The notes under the pieces were generated by a model. It saw only the letters and a program-made list of their open reading frames with translations. It was not told the origin of the DNA and made no database searches. Made by a program: the position numbers and the translations under genes. This document shows, one piece after another, positions 14,838-16,048 of a stretch of DNA of 16,048 nucleotides. How positions within the stretch are numbered: position 1 is the first letter of the stretch; every line of letters starts with the position of its first letter. The stretch lies in assembly GCA_902803355.1 (NCBI GenBank), contig CADCPP010000060.1:1-16048 (forward strand). The letters run 5' to 3'. This DNA comes from an uncultured Lachnospiraceae bacterium (GTDB taxonomy: Bacteria > Bacillota > Clostridia > Lachnospirales > Lachnospiraceae).

Positions 14838-15551
14838 ATGTCCACTTATGTGATCGGAGATATCCACGGAGAATATGATCTCTTCCTGCAGCTTCTGGAC
14901 AAGATAAAACTGCGGGATCAGGATACCCTTTATGTGATGGGAGATGTGCTGGACCGCGGGCCGCATCCGCTTAAGGCCCTGCTGAAGCTCATGGAGATGC
15001 CAAACGCCTTCTGCATGCTGGGAAACCACGAATGGATGGCGCTCGAGTGCCTGCCCTTTCTGATGGAGGAGATCACGGAAGAAGCGGCAGAGCGCCTGGG
15101 AGAAAAGCAGATCAAGGCGCTTGCCTCCTGGATGCAGAACGGCTGCGGAACTACGCTGGAAGAGTTTCGGAAACTGGACCGGGAGACGCAGGAGGAGGTG
15201 CTGGATTATCTGAAAGATCTGCTGCTCTATGCGGAGGTCGAGGCAGGAGGCAAACGCTTTTTCCTGGTACACGCGGGCCTGAACGACTATGCGCCGCAGA
15301 AGCCGATCGAAGCGTATTCTTTGTTTGATCTCATCTGGAAGCGGGCAGACTACAGCCGGCGGATCATCCCGGATAAAACGCTGGTGAGCGGACATACCCC
15401 TACGCAGACGATTACGGAGAACCCGCGGCCCGGTTTTGTCTACCGGGGAAACGGTCATCTGGCGGTGGACTGCGGGGCTGGTTTTACGGGAGGACGGCTG
15501 GCCGCGGTATGCCTGGAGAGCGGGGAAGAATTCTACGCGGAGAAAGAATAG
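14838..15551 (+). CDS. PP1-like bacterial metallophosphoesterase (Ser/Thr phosphatase family)
   Basis: This 237-residue cytoplasmic protein is a calcineurin-type metallophosphoesterase with two metals at the active site. The ligand motifs are in order: GDIHG (7-11), GDVLDRG (35-41), GNHE (62-65), VHAG (144-147) and SGHTP (184-188), with DCG at 211-213. Bacterial relatives include protein phosphatases such as PrpA/PrpB and diadenosine tetraphosphatases; the sequence alone does not decide between protein and nucleotide substrates. The start ATG has GAAAGGAAG at 14825-14833. The frame is open far upstream through the antisense of the prepilin peptidase, but motif GDIHG at residue 7 and the ribosome binding site fix the start. 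The gene stands alone, with a terminator directly after its stop codon and ackA downstream. Confidence 0.88.
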   Translation: MSTYVIGDIHGEYDLFLQLLDKIKLRDQDTLYVMGDVLDRGPHPLKALLKLMEMPNAFCMLGNHEWMALECLPFLMEEITEEAAERLGEKQIKALASWMQNGCGTTLEEFRKLDRETQEEVLDYLKDLLLYAEVEAGGKRFFLVHAGLNDYAPQKPIEAYSLFDLIWKRADYSRRIIPDKTLVSGHTPTQTITENPRPGFVYRGNGHLAVDCGAGFTGGRLAAVCLESGEEFYAEKE

Positions 15552-15577
15552 AAAAGCGCTGTCATCAGCGCTTTTTT
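15552..15577 (+). terminator. Intrinsic terminator after the metallophosphoesterase gene
   Basis: AAAAGCGCTG (15552-15561) pairs with CAGCGCTTTT (15566-15575) around a TCAT loop and ends in six T (15572-15577). It begins on the base after the stop codon and isolates ackA from upstream transcription. Confidence 0.93.
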
Positions 15578-15614
15578 CTATGTTTTAGCGCAGAGGAATC
15601 AGGGAAAAATCCTC

Positions 15615-15642
15615 TTGTTTTTTAGCTCCTCTGTGTTATACT
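15615..15642 (+). promoter_or_regulatory. Predicted promoter of ackA
   Basis: TTGTTT (15615-15620) and TATACT (15637-15642) are 16 bases apart, and TG at 15634-15635 forms an extended -10. The leader would be about 50 bases and carries AAGGAGG at 15685-15691. ackA thus has its own promoter between the upstream terminator and its start. Confidence 0.7.
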
Positions 15643-15697
15643 GATCATGCGAATATCTGCGCCGATCCGGGAAAAGGACGGCCCAAGGAGGATAAGA

Positions 15698-16048
15698 ATG
15701 AAAGTTTTAGTCATCAACTGCGGAAGCTCGTCTCTGAAGTATCAGCTGATCGACAGCGTGACAGAAGAAGTCATGGCCAAAGGCCTGTGCGAGCGTATCG
15801 GCATCGACGGGAGACTCACCCACAAGCCTGCTTCCGGCGGAAAATATGAATACAATGACCCGCTGCCCACCCATGTCGAAGCGGTGGCTTCCGTGCTGGC
15901 GAAGCTGACCGACCCCGAAGTCGGCGTCATTAAAGATCTGTCCGAGATCGGTGCTGTCGGTCACCGCATCGTGCACGGCGGCGAAAAGTTCAAGGCTGCG
16001 ACCCTGCTGACCGAAGAAGCCCTTGTCGAGATCGACAAGTGCAGCGAG
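15698..16048 (+). CDS. ackA: Acetate kinase (AckA), N-terminal part
   Basis: Acetate kinase transfers phosphate between acetyl phosphate and ADP, giving acetate and ATP in fermentation, or the reverse for acetate use. The first 117 codons are present and the frame runs off the window; the full protein is usually about 400 residues. The ASKHA-fold N-terminal phosphate motif NCGSSSLKY (7-15) and VGHRIVHGGE (87-96), containing the active-site Arg90, are typical. AAGGAGG lies 6 bases before the ATG and a promoter at 15615-15642 drives the gene. Its functional partner pta ends at 612, 15 kb upstream, so the two are not co-transcribed here. Confidence 0.96.
   Translation, partial: MKVLVINCGSSSLKYQLIDSVTEEVMAKGLCERIGIDGRLTHKPASGGKYEYNDPLPTHVEAVASVLAKLTDPEVGVIKDLSEIGAVGHRIVHGGEKFKAATLLTEEALVEIDKCSE

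Noticed and set aside
14688..15458. An upstream in-frame extension of the prepilin peptidase on the minus strand
   Set aside because: It is the antisense of the metallophosphoesterase and has no family similarity. The membrane protein begins naturally at 14687.
1..16048. Mobile elements, CRISPR arrays, phage genes, toxin-antitoxin or defence systems
   Set aside because: No transposase, integrase, terminal repeat, regular spaced repeat array or defence-type protein was found. Every substantial gene is assignable to a known family.
1..16048. tRNA, rRNA or T-box/riboswitch elements
   Set aside because: No tRNA-like cloverleaf was noticed, and no gene leader is long enough for or resembles a T-box. 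The brnQ leader is about 75 bases.

Overview
This window is ordinary chromosome of a Gram-positive-type bacterium, most likely a fairly GC-rich gut member of the Bacillota (Clostridia, Lachnospiraceae-like). The reasons are strong AAGGAGG-type ribosome binding sites, classical intrinsic terminators, an ftsK/spoIIIE translocase, a murE-murF-priA-def gene run, a lipoprotein serpin, and a phosphotransacetylase/acetate kinase pair for acetate production. The taxonomic call is inferred from gene content; no rRNA or tRNA gene is present to settle it.

Layout. 1-612 is the 3' end of pta, closed by a bidirectional terminator shared with a convergent brnQ branched-chain amino acid carrier (684-2012, minus). 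A 332-bp divergent promoter region (2013-2344) holds a spaced inverted repeat. It is followed by a two-gene plus-strand unit: a small protein resembling the activation domain of B12-dependent methionine synthase, and the Maf nucleotide pyrophosphatase (2940-3527). Two hairpins separate maf from a convergent secreted serpin lipoprotein (3614-4993, minus). Divergent from the serpin, behind a good promoter, an iterated 15-16 bp motif and a leader hairpin, runs the main block: ftsK (5250-8549), murE (8604-10103), murF (10170-11567), priA (11616-13607) and def (13673-14152). The block ends against a convergent short type IV prepilin peptidase-like gene (14199-14687, minus). A PP1-like metallophosphoesterase (14838-15551) with its own terminator follows, then a promoter and the first 117 codons of ackA.

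How the genes fit together. The main block combines cell-envelope growth (MurE and MurF build the UDP-MurNAc pentapeptide), chromosome segregation at the septum (FtsK), replication restart (PriA) and maturation of new proteins (Def). Pta and AckA together convert acetyl-CoA to acetate with ATP gain, but here lie 15 kb apart and are separately transcribed. The serpin and the amino acid carrier fit a gut-associated, amino-acid-using lifestyle.

I found no mobile element, CRISPR array, phage gene or clearly undescribed multi-gene system. The more interesting signals are small: a divergent MurE substrate motif, a terminator-like palindrome inside the mur gene pair, an oversized FtsK linker, a stand-alone MetH-activation-like protein with a degenerate motif, a serpin with an inhibitory hinge, repeats around the ftsK promoter, and an apparently leaderless orphan prepilin peptidase.
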